The notes under the pieces: generated by a model
Databases searched by the model: none
What the model was told of the DNA's origin: nothing
The model's input: only the letters and a program-made list of their open reading frames with translations
Shown: piece by piece, positions 8,976 through 19,008 of the stretch
Numbering within the stretch: position 1 is the stretch's first letter
Layout: each line of letters starts with the position of its first letter
Origin: Paracoccus alkenifer
Lineage (GTDB): Bacteria; Pseudomonadota; Alphaproteobacteria; Rhodobacterales; Rhodobacteraceae
Assembly (NCBI RefSeq): GCF_900108405.1
Contig: NZ_FNXG01000004.1
Coordinates: forward strand, 1-64,000
Direction: 5' to 3'
DNA: 64,000 nt
Translations under genes and position numbers: made by a program

Positions 8976-9800
8976 ATGTCCTATGCAGCATTAGAGACCG
9001 CCATCGAGGCCGCCTGGGACGCGCGCGATTCGATTTCCCCCGCCACCACCGGCGAAACCCGCGACGCGATCGAGACCACGCTGGACGCGCTGGACCGGGG
9101 CGAACTGCGGGTCGCCGAAAAGCGCGGCGCCGACTGGCATGTGAACCAATGGGCGAAAAAGGCCGTGCTGCTGGGCTTTCGGCTCAAGGACATGGAGTTC
9201 CAGTCCGGCGGCCCGCAGGGCGGCGGCTGGTGGGACAAGGTGGACAGCAAGTTCGCCGGCTGGGACGCCGCCCGCTGGGCGCAGGCCGGTTTCCGCGCGG
9301 TGCCGAACTGCGTGGTGCGCCGCTCGGCCTATATCGCGCCCGGCGCGGTGCTGATGCCGTCCTTCGTCAATCTGGGCGCCTATGTGGACGAGGGCACCAT
9401 GGTCGATACCTGGGCCACCGTCGGATCCTGCGCGCAGATCGGCAAGCGCGTGCATCTGTCGGGCGGCGTCGGCATCGGCGGCGTGCTGGAACCGATGCAG
9501 GCCGGCCCCACCATCATCGAGGACGACTGCTTCATCGGCGCCCGGTCCGAGGTGGTCGAGGGCGTGATCGTGCGCGAAGGCTCGGTGCTGGGCATGGGCG
9601 TGTTCATCGGCCAGTCCACCAAGATCCTCGACCGCGAGACCGGCGAGGTGATGTATGGCGAGGTGCCCGCGGGGTCGGTGGTCGTCGCCGGCTCGATGCC
9701 GTCGAAGAACGGCGTGCATCTGTATTGCGCGGTGATCGTCAAGCGGGTGGACGCGAAAACCCGGTCCAAGACCTCGATCAACGAGCTGCTGCGCGACTGA
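8976..9800 (+). CDS. dapD: 2,3,4,5-tetrahydropyridine-2,6-dicarboxylate N-succinyltransferase
   Basis: 274 aa, the normal length. An ATGAAGGAG context with GGAG 9 bp upstream supports the ATG at 8976 ([18 protein letters not shown]). DapD transfers succinyl from succinyl-CoA to tetrahydrodipicolinate in the lysine/diaminopimelate pathway. The C-terminal half is a left-handed beta-helix built of hexapeptide repeats ([39 protein letters not shown]). [23 protein letters not shown] and [10 protein letters not shown] are diagnostic. It has its own downstream hairpin and no co-directional partner. Confidence 0.97.
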   Translation: MSYAALETAIEAAWDARDSISPATTGETRDAIETTLDALDRGELRVAEKRGADWHVNQWAKKAVLLGFRLKDMEFQSGGPQGGGWWDKVDSKFAGWDAARWAQAGFRAVPNCVVRRSAYIAPGAVLMPSFVNLGAYVDEGTMVDTWATVGSCAQIGKRVHLSGGVGIGGVLEPMQAGPTIIEDDCFIGARSEVVEGVIVREGSVLGMGVFIGQSTKILDRETGEVMYGEVPAGSVVVAGSMPSKNGVHLYCAVIVKRVDAKTRSKTSINELLRD

Positions 9801-9808
9801 TCCTCGGC

Positions 9809-9827
9809 CGGGGGCGCGCTGCCCCCG
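9809..9827 (+). terminator. Hairpin after dapD
   Basis: A CGGGGGC/GCCCCCG stem (9809-9815, 9821-9827) with a 5-nt loop starts 8 bp after the dapD stop. No strong T-tract follows. It also resembles the GC-hairpin half of the dispersed repeat described at 10665. Confidence 0.5.
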
Positions 9828-9865
9828 TTGCAGCCATGGGGAACGTCCGCCGCCCTCCGGCCCGC

Positions 9866-10582
9866 TTATTCGGGAAGCGGGCCGATCACCAGTTCCAGCG
9901 GCTCAAGCCCCTCGACCTCGGCCCGCAGCCGGTCGCCGGGCTGGACCGCACCGACCCCGGCGGGGGTGCCGGTATAGATCAGGTCGCCCGGTTGCAGGTG
10001 GTAATAGCGCGACAGGTCGGCGATCAGCTCGGGGATGCTCCACACCATGTCCGACAAAGGCGCAGCCTGTCGCACCACCCCGTTGACCGACAGCGAGATG
10101 CGACGATTTTCCGGCCCCGCCCAGTCGCCGGCCGGGGTGATCGGCCCGATGACGGCGGAATGCTCGACATCCTTGGCGACGTCCCACGGCCTGCGCCGGT
10201 CCTTGGCGAGGGCCTGAAGGTCGCGCCTGGTCATGTCCAGCCCCACCGCATGGCCGCAGACCAGCGCCCCGGCCTGCGCGACGGGCACGCGGAACCCCGC
10301 ACGCCCCAGCGCCACCACCAGCTCGACCTCGTGGTGATAATCGCCGGTGCCGCAGGCATAGGGCAACATGCCCCCGCCCGGATGCAGCGCAAACACCGAT
10401 TTGGTGAAATAGAACGGCGCCTCGCGGTCGACCTCATCCCCCATCTCGGCCGCATGGGCGGCATAGTTGCGCCCGACGCAGAAAATCCGGCGCACCGGAA
10501 ACAGCCCCGATCCATCCACCAGCGGAATCGCCGGCAGCTGCGGAAAGGGGAACAGCGGGGCGAGAGCGGTTTCCAACGCCAT
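9866..10582 (-). CDS. Fumarylacetoacetate hydrolase-family protein
   Basis: 238 aa from ATG 10582 (MALETALAPLFPF). FAH-family enzymes hydrolyse or decarboxylate acyl-pyruvates and related 2-oxo acids using a divalent metal held by Glu/Asp. The fold markers are IFCVGRNYAAHAAEMG, FTKSVFALHPGGG, the metal-binding DYHHEVELVVALG, and DLIYTGTPAGVGAVQPGD near the C-terminus. Similar small members act as acylpyruvases or oxaloacetate decarboxylases. It sits alone next to the hydroxyproline cluster with no clear link. The open frame extends upstream to 10810, but that part translates a non-coding repeat (10665-10718) and is excluded. Confidence 0.88.
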   Translation of the reverse strand: MALETALAPLFPFPQLPAIPLVDGSGLFPVRRIFCVGRNYAAHAAEMGDEVDREAPFYFTKSVFALHPGGGMLPYACGTGDYHHEVELVVALGRAGFRVPVAQAGALVCGHAVGLDMTRRDLQALAKDRRRPWDVAKDVEHSAVIGPITPAGDWAGPENRRISLSVNGVVRQAAPLSDMVWSIPELIADLSRYYHLQPGDLIYTGTPAGVGAVQPGDRLRAEVEGLEPLELVIGPLPE

Positions 10583-10872
10583 GGCACCATCCTTGTTGCA
10601 CGAGATGGCCGCAGTCTTAACCTGCATCCCCCGCCCCGCAAGGCCGCCCCTGGGCCCGAGGCCCGCGCCGGACCGGGGCGCTGCCCCGGACCCCGGGATA
10701 TTTTCATGATGAAGAAGCGGCGAGACCACAGCCCTGCTTGGCAGGGTTCTTTTCATCTTGCCCCAAATATCCGCGGGCTTCCGAGCGCGGGAAACGGTCC
10801 AGCGGCCCATTTTCAGCGACGAAGGCCGCGGCAGTGACCGGGGGGCTGGCCCCCGGTTCCGGCAGGGTCGGC
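10583..10872. other. Repeat-rich intergenic region
   Basis: 290 bp between the starts/stops of two leftward genes. It holds the 54-bp repeat at 10665-10718, an inverted relative around 10741-10790 (rightward CCCCAAATATCCGCGG, i.e. GGATATTTGGGG on the minus strand) and a GGGGGC/GCCCCC-type hairpin near 10838-10856 that could terminate the deaminase gene. No ORF is supported. Confidence 0.5.
10665..10718. repeat. 54-bp dispersed repeat, copy 1 (intergenic)
   Basis: Identical over 54 bp to 14060-14113. It consists of a CCGGGGC-GCT-GCCCCGG hairpin, then ACCCCGGGATATTTT and a CATGATGAAGAAG tail. This copy is in the non-coding space between the FAH and deaminase genes. Confidence 0.9.
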
Positions 10873-11811
<939 letters not shown>

Positions 11812-11880
11812 CGTGGACTCCTTGGCCGGGATGGAGATTTGGGTGCGAGGGCGCGCGAATCGCTGGCGCCGAGTTTGATT

Positions 11881-11893
11881 ATACAGTTTGTAT
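11881..11893. promoter_or_regulatory. Putative GntR operator upstream of the deaminase gene
   Basis: ATACAGTTTGTAT, a dyad with ATACA/TGTAT half-sites and a 3-bp centre, 70 bp before the deaminase ATG and just beyond the gntR stop. The same half-sites and spacing occur at 20643-20655 and 22387-22399. Confidence 0.7.
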
Positions 11894-11922
11894 TTTGCTT
11901 GTCGACAAAATCCATGCGCGAC

Positions 11923-12624
11923 CTAAAGCTCGATATGGCGGCGCCGGTCCTGCGCGATCAGCCTTTGCAATTTCTTTACGATCTGGTCGGCATGCTGCGT
12001 CGCCAGCCGGTCGGCGCGGGGGATGTCGCGGGCCTCGATGGCGGCGATGATGTCTTCGTGTTCCTCGACATAGCGCCGCGGCAGCTGGTCGTTGAACGAG
12101 GAATAATAGATGCGCAGCAACCGCCGCCCTTCGTCCAGCAGGCGGCTGAACATGCCGGTGTAATAGCTGTTGCGCCCGGCCTCGGCGATGGCGGCGTGGA
12201 AATCGCGGTTGACCGCGATCATCGCCGCGGCGTCCTGCGCCTCGACCGCCCGCGCATATTCATCCTGCAACGCGCGGATCTGCGTCAGATCCTGCGGAGT
12301 GCGGTTTTCCGCAGCCAGCCGCGTCGTCACCCGATACATCAGCGTCAGCGCGTCGAAATAGCTGGGCAGGTCCAGAAAGTCGATGTTGGACACCACGGTC
12401 GAGCGGTTGGGCAGCGTCGTCACCAGCCCCTCGCCGGCCAGCCGCACCAGCGCCTCGCGGATGGGGGTGCGCGACATCGACAGCCGCTCGGCCAGCTGGT
12501 TCTCGTCGATCGGGCTGCCCGGCGGCAGCACCAGGTTGAGAATGTCGTCGCGCAGCACCCGATAGACGAATTGCACGCCTTCGCCGCGTTTTCGTTCGGT
12601 CCTGACTGTCATGTCCTTTGCCAT
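11923..12624 (-). CDS. GntR/FadR-subfamily (FCD) transcriptional regulator of the hydroxyproline locus
   Basis: 233 aa from ATG 12624 (MAKDMTVRTERK); the upstream 18 codons overlap the preceding gene and are excluded. Residues about 18-85 are a winged helix-turn-helix (QFVYRVLRDDILNLVLPPGS, NQLAERLSMSRTPIREALVRL). The remainder is a helical FCD effector domain with likely metal-binding residues in NRDFHAAIAEAG and EEHEDIIAAIEARD. It is the last gene of the importer/epimerase unit and lies next to one of three identical-architecture dyads, so it probably senses hydroxyproline or a pathway intermediate. The effector and the sign of regulation are not evident. Confidence 0.9.
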   Translation of the reverse strand: MAKDMTVRTERKRGEGVQFVYRVLRDDILNLVLPPGSPIDENQLAERLSMSRTPIREALVRLAGEGLVTTLPNRSTVVSNIDFLDLPSYFDALTLMYRVTTRLAAENRTPQDLTQIRALQDEYARAVEAQDAAAMIAVNRDFHAAIAEAGRNSYYTGMFSRLLDEGRRLLRIYYSSFNDQLPRRYVEEHEDIIAAIEARDIPRADRLATQHADQIVKKLQRLIAQDRRRHIEL

Positions 12625-12632
12625 CTTGCCGC

Positions 12633-13661
12633 CTATCTTGCGCCCCAGCTGTCGGTCAGCCGATAGCCCTGCGGCCACGGGTCCGAAGGGTCCAACATGT
12701 GCTGGTGGATGCCGGTGATCCAGCCCCGCCCCGAAATTTCGGGCAGGATCGCAGGCGTTCCGGCCAGATCGGCGGTGCCGAGGATGCGCCCGGCAAAGGT
12801 CGAGCCGATCACCGACACCGTGGTCAGCCGGTCATCCAGCCCCATCTGCCCGCGCGCGTGCAGCAGCGCCATGCGCGCCGACAAGGCCGTGCCGGTGGGC
12901 GAGCGGTCCACCTTGCCCGGCTGGATCGCCACCGCCGCGCCCGCCCGCAGGCCGTTTTCGTCGCGGGTGACCGGCCCGGCGAACAGGCAAAAGGAAAAAT
13001 GCCGCCAGTCGGGCAGCGTCGGGTGGCGGAACTGCATGGCGGCATTGGCGGCGTTGGTGATGCGCACGCCCAGCCGCGCGATGTCATGGGCCTCGGACGC
13101 GTCCAGCCGCAGGCCCATGGCGGCGGCGTCCACCACCACGAAACTGTCGCCGCCGAAAGCGGTGTCGACGGTCAGCGTGCCCAGCCCCTCGACCTCGAGC
13201 CTGCGGTCGAGTTCACCGGCGAAACTGGGCAGGTTCTGGACAAAGATGCGTTCGGCCTTGCCGTCCCGGCATTCGGCGCGGACCCGGACGAGGCCGCCGG
13301 GGGCTTCCAGCACCAGGCTTGTTTCGGGTTCCTGCATTTCTACCAGCCCGCCGTCCAGCAACACGGTCGCCACACAGATCGAGTTTGATCCCGACATGGG
13401 GGGCGTGTCCTCGGGCTCCATGATGATGAAGGCGGCGTCGGCCTCGGGGTGTTTGGGCGGCACCAGCAGGTTGACATGGCGGAATACCCCGCCGCGGGGT
13501 TCGTTCAGCACGAAATTGCGCAAGCTGCCGTCGCGGGCGATCCAGCGGGACTGGTCCCAGATCGTGTCGCCGGGGGGCGGCAGCACGCCGCCGACGATGA
13601 CATCGCCGACCTCGCCCTCGGCATGGGCGGAAATCACGTGGATGGTGCGGGTGCTGCGCAT
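12633..13661 (-). CDS. Proline racemase-superfamily protein with Ser/Thr catalytic positions (trans-3-hydroxyproline dehydratase-like)
   Basis: 342 aa, ATG at 13661 ([21 protein letters not shown]). The proline-racemase fold is clear ([13 protein letters not shown], the terminal [17 protein letters not shown]). At the first catalytic position the usual Cys of MCGHG is Ser90 ([10 protein letters not shown]), and at the second the usual Cys of DRSPCGTG is Thr256 (DRSPTGTA). Thr at the second site is characteristic of trans-3-hydroxy-L-proline dehydratases, which give Pyr2C; a Ser at the first site is a further departure. With a Cys/Cys epimerase three genes away, a dehydratase role is the best inference. 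It starts 4 bp downstream of the aconitase-X stop in the same operon. Confidence 0.8.
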   Translation of the reverse strand: MRSTRTIHVISAHAEGEVGDVIVGGVLPPPGDTIWDQSRWIARDGSLRNFVLNEPRGGVFRHVNLLVPPKHPEADAAFIIMEPEDTPPMSGSNSICVATVLLDGGLVEMQEPETSLVLEAPGGLVRVRAECRDGKAERIFVQNLPSFAGELDRRLEVEGLGTLTVDTAFGGDSFVVVDAAAMGLRLDASEAHDIARLGVRITNAANAAMQFRHPTLPDWRHFSFCLFAGPVTRDENGLRAGAAVAIQPGKVDRSPTGTALSARMALLHARGQMGLDDRLTTVSVIGSTFAGRILGTADLAGTPAILPEISGRGWITGIHQHMLDPSDPWPQGYRLTDSWGAR

Positions 13662-13665
13662 GGAT

Positions 13666-15396
13666 CTATCCTAGCCAAGAGGGTCTGCCGGGGGCCTGTC
13701 CGGTCAGCGCCGCGGCGACGCAATCGCCCATGCTGCCGAAACGCAGCGGGCGGCCGGACAGGCCGGGGCCGTAATGGGCGTATTTGCCGGAATTGGTCAT
13801 CACCGCCGTCGCCTGCGGCGGAAACACCGGTTCAGTGATCGAGCACCAGCAGAGATCGGGGATCACCTGCACCCCGCTGGCCTTGAGCTGCGCCAGCGTC
13901 CCGTCGCGGTTCAGTTCAGCGATCACAGCGCGGCCGGCGGTCACGATCAGCGGCACTGCGACGGGGCGGTTGTCGAGCAGTGCGGCCAGCTTGCGGCCCT
14001 CGGCGGGCGAGATATGGGGGCTGCCGATGGCGACAAGATCGACGGGCGTGCCCGTGTCGGCGCCGGACCGGGGCGCTGCCCCGGACCCCGGGATATTTTC
14101 ATGATGAAGAAGCTGCTGGTTGAGATCATCCCACGCCGCAGAAAGGTCGGTGGGGGTGATGCGGTGGCGGGGGGCGTGGGGGCGCGGCGGGTTTGTCGCC
14201 TCGGGGGTCACGCCCTCGACATGCAGCATGGGGGCGGCAGAGGTGGTGCCGAAGGCGGCGCAGAGCGCCTTGAGGTCGTCGGGCGACGGGTTCAGCCCCC
14301 CGACGCCCCCGATCAGCGGGATCGCGGCGGGCGCGGCCGAGCCCGCCACATGGCCCAAGAGCGGCCAGAAGGAATCGTCGGCGCCCGCAGGCGGGTCCAC
14401 CTTCAGCAGGATCTCGGGGCGGCGGGAATCGTCCAGATAGACCCCGGCCAGCGGCGCGCGGCCGGTGACCGCCATGCACAGGTCCAGATAATCGGGGTGT
14501 TTCGGGGTCCGCGCCCCCAGCACCGAATTGGCATAGACCACCGCGTTCGATTCCGCCCAGGCGATGTCCTCGCCCGGCTGCGGGCGGTCGGTCAGCAGAT
14601 AGGGCGCGCAGGTAAAGCTGGGCCGGCAGCCCATGCGCACATAGGCATCCGCGAGGCGCGAGGCGCGGGCGCCGAAATCAGGGTCCACCCCCTGCGCTTG
14701 CCAGTGTTCGCGGTCCACCGAGATCGCGTTGATCGTGGTCGGCACCCGGACCTGCGCGCCCAGATCGGCCATTTTTTCGGCAAAGATCAGGTTCGCTGGA
14801 TGGGCGAGGATGCAGCCGTCGATATGGCCTCGGGTGATGTCGGTCAGCGCCGCCGCCCCCTGCTGGCGGGCCATGGCGCAGATGATGCGCATCGCCAGCG
14901 CCGCCGCCGCGCCGTCGCGCCCGGCAAGGATGGCGCGGTCGTTGTCGGTCAGCGCCAGCGCGTGGTCGGGCGGATCGTCGATGGGGATGTGCAGCCCGTC
15001 GCCCGTGATCGCGTCGTCCGTGATCCGCAGGTGGGGCTGGGTGGCGATCCGGGCAAAATCGGCGACCGAGACCCGCAGCACCGGCAGCGAGCGGGCGAAC
15101 ATCTCGGCCCCGATCAGCGCGCCGAGGGTCAGGATGTCCTCGGGTTCGGAAAAGATCAGCGCGGCGGGGGCGCGCCCGTTCAGCATCAGGTCCAGCATCA
15201 CCCCCGACCCCGAGCACGACCCGCGGCTGGTCGGCATCAGCACCACGGCGCCTGCCAGATCGGCCCCATGCGCCGGGTGATGCGCGTCGATCACCCTCGC
15301 GGTGGCCGGATCGACCCCACCCCAGAAGCTGAGCCCCTGGTCCATCGCCAGCACCGGACCCGAGGCCACGCCCGGCAGGATGCGGGTCGCGGTCAT
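13666..15396 (-). CDS. Aconitase X fusion protein (cis-3-hydroxy-L-proline dehydratase), with an 18-residue repeat-encoded insertion
   Basis: 576 aa, ATG at 15396 overlapping the epimerase stop (ATGA). Residues 1-130 are the small AcnX subunit (DUF126; [30 protein letters not shown]). Residues about 145-576 are the large subunit (DUF521; [61 protein letters not shown]). Bacterial AcnX proteins dehydrate cis-3-hydroxy-L-proline to Pyr2C, using an Fe-S centre. Between AAWDDLNQ and [12 protein letters not shown] lies [18 protein letters not shown], encoded exactly by a 54-bp intergenic repeat. The frame is intact, so the protein may still fold, with the insert in an interdomain loop. The Pyr2C reductase is at 22436. 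Confidence 0.9.
   Translation of the reverse strand: MTATRILPGVASGPVLAMDQGLSFWGGVDPATARVIDAHHPAHGADLAGAVVLMPTSRGSCSGSGVMLDLMLNGRAPAALIFSEPEDILTLGALIGAEMFARSLPVLRVSVADFARIATQPHLRITDDAITGDGLHIPIDDPPDHALALTDNDRAILAGRDGAAAALAMRIICAMARQQGAAALTDITRGHIDGCILAHPANLIFAEKMADLGAQVRVPTTINAISVDREHWQAQGVDPDFGARASRLADAYVRMGCRPSFTCAPYLLTDRPQPGEDIAWAESNAVVYANSVLGARTPKHPDYLDLCMAVTGRAPLAGVYLDDSRRPEILLKVDPPAGADDSFWPLLGHVAGSAAPAAIPLIGGVGGLNPSPDDLKALCAAFGTTSAAPMLHVEGVTPEATNPPRPHAPRHRITPTDLSAAWDDLNQQLLHHENIPGSGAAPRSGADTGTPVDLVAIGSPHISPAEGRKLAALLDNRPVAVPLIVTAGRAVIAELNRDGTLAQLKASGVQVIPDLCWCSITEPVFPPQATAVMTNSGKYAHYGPGLSGRPLRFGSMGDCVAAALTGQAPGRPSWLG
14060..14113. repeat. 54-bp dispersed repeat, copy 2 (inside the aconitase-X gene)
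   Basis: Identical to 10665-10718 and located within the coding frame of the AcnX fusion. Read on the minus strand it supplies exactly 18 sense codons without a stop, so the element is translated as part of the enzyme. Confidence 0.92.
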
Positions 15397-16394
15397 TTCA
15401 CCACGAATCCATGCGCATAGGGGTCGCGGTCGTCGATGAAGATGGTGTTGATGCCGGTCTGACGCGCCCAGCCGCCGATCGAGGGGATGATGGCCGGGCG
15501 GCCGGCGACGGTGGTTGCCGCCTCGACCCTGCCCTTGAAGATCGAGCCGATGATGGATTCATGGTGGAATTCATCCCCCACCGCCAGCCGCCCCTTGGCC
15601 GCCCATTGCGCCATACGGGCCGAGGTGCCGGTGCCGCAGGGCGAGCGGTCGATGGCCTTTTCGCCATAGAACACCGCGTTGCGGGCGTGCGCCCCCGGCA
15701 CGGTCGGCGCGCCGGTCCACAGGATATGCGACAGCCCGTTGATGCGGGCATCCTCGGGGTGGGTGAACTCGTATTTCGCGTTCAGCGCCGTGCGCAGCTT
15801 GGGCGACCAGCCGACCAGTTGGCCCGCGGTATGGTCGGCCATGTCGCGGAAATTCTTTTGCGGATCGACGATGGCATAGAAATTGCCGCCATAGGCCACA
15901 TCGACGACGATCTCGCCCAGGCCCTCGACCGTTGCGGTCAGCCCCTCGGCGTAAAGAAAGCCGGGGACGTTGGTCAGGCGGACCTCTTCGACGAAGCGGC
16001 CGTCCTGCACATAGGTGATGTCGACCTTGCCGGCGGGGGTTTCGATCGACAGGCGCCCGGGCTCGCGCGGGGTGATGAGGCCGTTCTCGATCCCCATGGT
16101 GATGGTGCCGATGGTGCCGTGGCCGCACATCGGCAGGCAGCCCGAGGTCTCGATGAACAGCACCGCCACGTCGCAATCGGCGCGCGTGGGCGGGTAAAGG
16201 ATAGAGCCCGACATCATGTCATGGCCGCGCGGCTCATACATCAGCCCGGTGCGGATCCAGTCGAATTCGCGCAGGAAATGCGCCCGCTTTTCCAGCATGT
16301 CCGCGCCGATCAGCCGCGGCCCGCCGCCCGCAACCAGCCGCACGGGATTGCCGCAGGTATGCCCGTCGATGCAGGAAAACATGTGGTTTGCCAT
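15393..16394 (-). CDS. 4-hydroxyproline epimerase
   Basis: 333 aa from ATG 16394 ([20 protein letters not shown]); the longer open frame to 16598 overlaps the dehydrogenase gene and is excluded. Both catalytic cysteines are present: C90 in [10 protein letters not shown] and C253 in [11 protein letters not shown]. The enzyme inverts C2 of trans-4-hydroxy-L-proline to cis-4-hydroxy-D-proline, the entry step of the pathway. Residues [14 protein letters not shown] and [11 protein letters not shown] match the 4HypE subgroup. It lies 2 bp after the FAD dehydrogenase and overlaps the AcnX start by 4 bp, so all are co-translated from one message. Confidence 0.95.
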   Translation of the reverse strand: MANHMFSCIDGHTCGNPVRLVAGGGPRLIGADMLEKRAHFLREFDWIRTGLMYEPRGHDMMSGSILYPPTRADCDVAVLFIETSGCLPMCGHGTIGTITMGIENGLITPREPGRLSIETPAGKVDITYVQDGRFVEEVRLTNVPGFLYAEGLTATVEGLGEIVVDVAYGGNFYAIVDPQKNFRDMADHTAGQLVGWSPKLRTALNAKYEFTHPEDARINGLSHILWTGAPTVPGAHARNAVFYGEKAIDRSPCGTGTSARMAQWAAKGRLAVGDEFHHESIIGSIFKGRVEAATTVAGRPAIIPSIGGWARQTGINTIFIDDRDPYAHGFVVK

Positions 16395-16396
16395 GG

Positions 16397-17626
16397 TCAG
16401 AACCTTGTCGATGAAAACGGGGCCAGCGGGATCGGCGGGGCGGCGCCGGTCACCAGATCGGCAACCAGCCGCGCGGTGCCGGGTGATTGCGTCAGCCCCA
16501 GATGGCCGTGGCCAAAGGCATAGGTAACGCGCGGGCTGGCGCGCGAGGGGCCGATCACCGGCAGGCTGTCGGGCAGCGAGGGGCGGAACCCCATCCATTG
16601 CACGCCGCCCTGCGGGTCCAGCCCGGGCAGGAAGGTCTGGGCCTTTTTCAGCATCGCCTCGGCCCGGCGGAAATTGGGCGCCAGCTCCAGCCCTCCCAGT
16701 TCCACCGCGCCGCCGACGCGGATGCCGCTGGACAGGCGCGACACCACGAAACCGTGGCCGCCAAAGGTCACCTGCGTGCGCAGATCGAAGGCCCCCACCG
16801 GCAGCGTGGTGTTATAGCCGCGCTCGGTCTCCAGCGGGATCTTCTCACCCAAGGACCGCGCGATGCGGTGGGAATGGGCGCCCGCCGCCAGCACCACATG
16901 CGCCGCGCGCCAGCCATGCCCCAGATCGACACTATCGGCGCCGGGGGTCAGCGTGGCGATCTCGGCCCGCTCGATCCTGCCGCCGCCGGCGCGGAAACGA
17001 TCCGCCAGCGCCAGCGTGTAAAGCTTGGGGTCGCTGATCGAATACCACTCGGGGGTAAACGTCCCCTTGACGAAACGCGGCGACAGGCCCGGTTGCAGCC
17101 CGGCCATCTCGTCCGCGTCCATGTGGCGGAATGCGATGCCGTGGCGGGTGCGGGCCTCCCATCCGGGCAATGAGGCGCGGAACTCGGCCTCGGATTCGTA
17201 AACCTGCAAGTTGCCGTCGCGGCGCAGCATCGGCATTGTGCCGGTGGCCGCAAGGAACGGTTCCAACTCGGCCTTGGACAGGTCCATCAGCGCCGTCTGT
17301 GCCGTGGTCGAGGCCGCTACCCGCGCCGGCGAACAGGCCCGCCAGAAACGGAACATCCACGGCGCGATCTTCAGCGCATAAAGGGGCGGCACGCTTAGCG
17401 GTCCCAGCGGGTCCAAAAGCCAGCGCGGCGCCTTGTGCAGGATCCCGGGCGAGGCCAGCGGCAGGATGTCGGTGAACGCGAACGCCCCGGCATTGCCGGC
17501 CGAGGCACCGGCCGCCGGCCCCTCGCGGTCCAGCACCACCACGGAAAGCCCCCGCATCTGCAAGGCCAGCGCCGCGGACAGCCCGACGACCCCCGCCCCG
17601 ACGACGATCACATCCGCCCGCGCCAT
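16397..17626 (-). CDS. FAD-dependent D-amino acid dehydrogenase, probable cis-4-hydroxy-D-proline dehydrogenase
   Basis: 409 aa, ATG at 17626. DAO/DadA-type flavoprotein: a dinucleotide-binding VIVVGAGVVGLSAALALQMRG opens the protein after three residues, GPAAGASAGNAGAF follows as in DadA-like enzymes, and YAFGHGHLGLTQSPGTARLVADL closes the FAD site. DadA relatives oxidise D-amino acids and pass electrons to the respiratory chain. Placed between the ABC importer and the 4-hydroxyproline epimerase, it should oxidise cis-4-hydroxy-D-proline to Pyr4H2C. Family certain, substrate inferred from context. Confidence 0.9.
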   Translation of the reverse strand: MARADVIVVGAGVVGLSAALALQMRGLSVVVLDREGPAAGASAGNAGAFAFTDILPLASPGILHKAPRWLLDPLGPLSVPPLYALKIAPWMFRFWRACSPARVAASTTAQTALMDLSKAELEPFLAATGTMPMLRRDGNLQVYESEAEFRASLPGWEARTRHGIAFRHMDADEMAGLQPGLSPRFVKGTFTPEWYSISDPKLYTLALADRFRAGGGRIERAEIATLTPGADSVDLGHGWRAAHVVLAAGAHSHRIARSLGEKIPLETERGYNTTLPVGAFDLRTQVTFGGHGFVVSRLSSGIRVGGAVELGGLELAPNFRRAEAMLKKAQTFLPGLDPQGGVQWMGFRPSLPDSLPVIGPSRASPRVTYAFGHGHLGLTQSPGTARLVADLVTGAAPPIPLAPFSSTRF

Positions 17627-17627
17627 C

Positions 17628-18350
17628 TTACGCCGTCGCCGCCAGGAATTTTTGCAGGTCCGGGCTTTTCGGGGCGCCGAACAGTTCTGCCGGCGGGGCG
17701 ATTTCCGCCATCACGCCTTGATGGAAGAACGCCACCCGGTCCGACACCTCGCGCGCGAATTTCATCTCATGCGTGACGCAGATCATTGTCATCCCGTCCG
17801 AGGCCAGCAGCCGCAGCGTGTCCAGCACCTCGCCCACCAGCATCGGGTCAAGGGCCGAGGTCACCTCGTCGAACAGCATGTATTTGGGCGACATCGCCAG
17901 CGCCCGGGCAATCGCCATGCGCTGCTGCTGGCCGCCCGACAGCCGCGAGGGATAGACCGACAGCTTGTCGCCCAAGCCGACGTGTTCCAGCTGCTTGACG
18001 GCCATCGCCTCGGCATCAGGCTTGCTCATCCCCTTGACCTTGCGGGGGGCGAGCATGACGTTTTCCAGCACCGTCAGATGCGGAAAAGCGTTCCATTGCT
18101 GGAACACGATCCCGATCTTCTGGCGCAGCTTGTTGAGGTCGGTGGAACGCGCGTGAACCTCGGTCCCGTCCACCAGGATGCGGCCGGAATCGATCGGCTC
18201 CAACCCGTTGATGCAGGTCAGCAGCGTGGATTTGCCCGACCCCGAACCCCCGATGATGGTCAGCACCTCGCCGTTGTGCACGGTCAGGTCGATGCCCTTG
18301 AGCACCTCGAGCGCGCCAAAGGATTTGCGGACATTCTGGATCTCAATCAT
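17628..18350 (-). CDS. Polar amino-acid ABC transporter ATP-binding protein
   Basis: 240 aa, ATG at 18350 (MIEIQNVRKSFGALEVLKGI). GlnQ/ArtP-type ATPase: Walker A GGSGSGKST, signature LSGGQQQRMAIARAL, Walker B YMLFDEVTSALDP, and the switch His in ICVTHEM. It energises uptake by the two permeases and the binding protein encoded just upstream, overlapping the second permease gene by 8 bp. Substrate by context: hydroxyproline or related imino acids. Confidence 0.95.
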   Translation of the reverse strand: MIEIQNVRKSFGALEVLKGIDLTVHNGEVLTIIGGSGSGKSTLLTCINGLEPIDSGRILVDGTEVHARSTDLNKLRQKIGIVFQQWNAFPHLTVLENVMLAPRKVKGMSKPDAEAMAVKQLEHVGLGDKLSVYPSRLSGGQQQRMAIARALAMSPKYMLFDEVTSALDPMLVGEVLDTLRLLASDGMTMICVTHEMKFAREVSDRVAFFHQGVMAEIAPPAELFGAPKSPDLQKFLAATA

Positions 18351-18996
18351 GGGTCCACCGTTTTTCTAGGTATCCGCCCAGCCGCGCGACGGGAAAGCTG
18401 ATAAGGAAATAAAAGGCGCCGCAGATCATCAGCAGCAGCAGCGGCTCTTGCAGGCGCGTGATCAGGATCTGCGTGGATTTCAGCAGCTCGGTCACCTGCA
18501 CCACATAGACCAGCGCCGAATCCTTCATCACCCCCAGCGACAGGCCGATCCAGGACGGCAGCCCCACCCGGACCGCCAGCGGCAGCACGATATTGGTCAT
18601 GTCCTGCCGCCAGCTCAGCCCCAGCGAGCGCGCGGCACGGCGCACCGGCTGCGGCACCGATTCGATCGCGCCCCGCACGATTTCCGCGCAATAGGCCGAG
18701 GTATACAGCGTCAGCACGATGCAGGCGACGGTCAGCCCCGACATTCCCAGCCGCAACACCATCCCCAGAAAGGCATTGGCCAGCACCAGCTGGATCAGCA
18801 GCGGGATCGAGCGGAACACGTCCAGCACAAAGGTCAGCGGCGCAGCGATCACCGGCCCGACCTGATAGCGGAAGATGCCGAACACGATCCCCAGCACCGT
18901 GCCGCAGAACACCGCGATCAGGGTGACGAAAATCGTCATCCCGGCGCCCTTGGCAAGAAAGATCAGGTCGTTGGCCGACAATGCGGTATCGAACAT
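18343..18996 (-). CDS. Polar amino-acid ABC transporter permease
   Basis: 217 aa with about five transmembrane helices and the HEAT/His-Glu-Asp-type coupling loop of this permease class (EIVRGAIESVPQPVRRAARSLGLS, the EAA motif). Early helices are MTIFVTLIAVFCGTVLGIVFG and LTFVLDVFRSIPLLIQLVLAN. It forms a heterodimeric channel with the permease at 19009-19683. Its gene overlaps the ATPase gene and lies 12 bp after the first permease gene. Confidence 0.93.
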   Translation of the reverse strand: MFDTALSANDLIFLAKGAGMTIFVTLIAVFCGTVLGIVFGIFRYQVGPVIAAPLTFVLDVFRSIPLLIQLVLANAFLGMVLRLGMSGLTVACIVLTLYTSAYCAEIVRGAIESVPQPVRRAARSLGLSWRQDMTNIVLPLAVRVGLPSWIGLSLGVMKDSALVYVVQVTELLKSTQILITRLQEPLLLLMICGAFYFLISFPVARLGGYLEKRWTHD

Positions 18997-19008
18997 CCCT
19001 GCCCCCTC

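Noticed and set aside
10583..10810. Upstream extension of the FAH-family frame as coding sequence
   Set aside because: It translates the dispersed 54-bp repeat and has no similarity to the family N-terminus, which begins at 10582.
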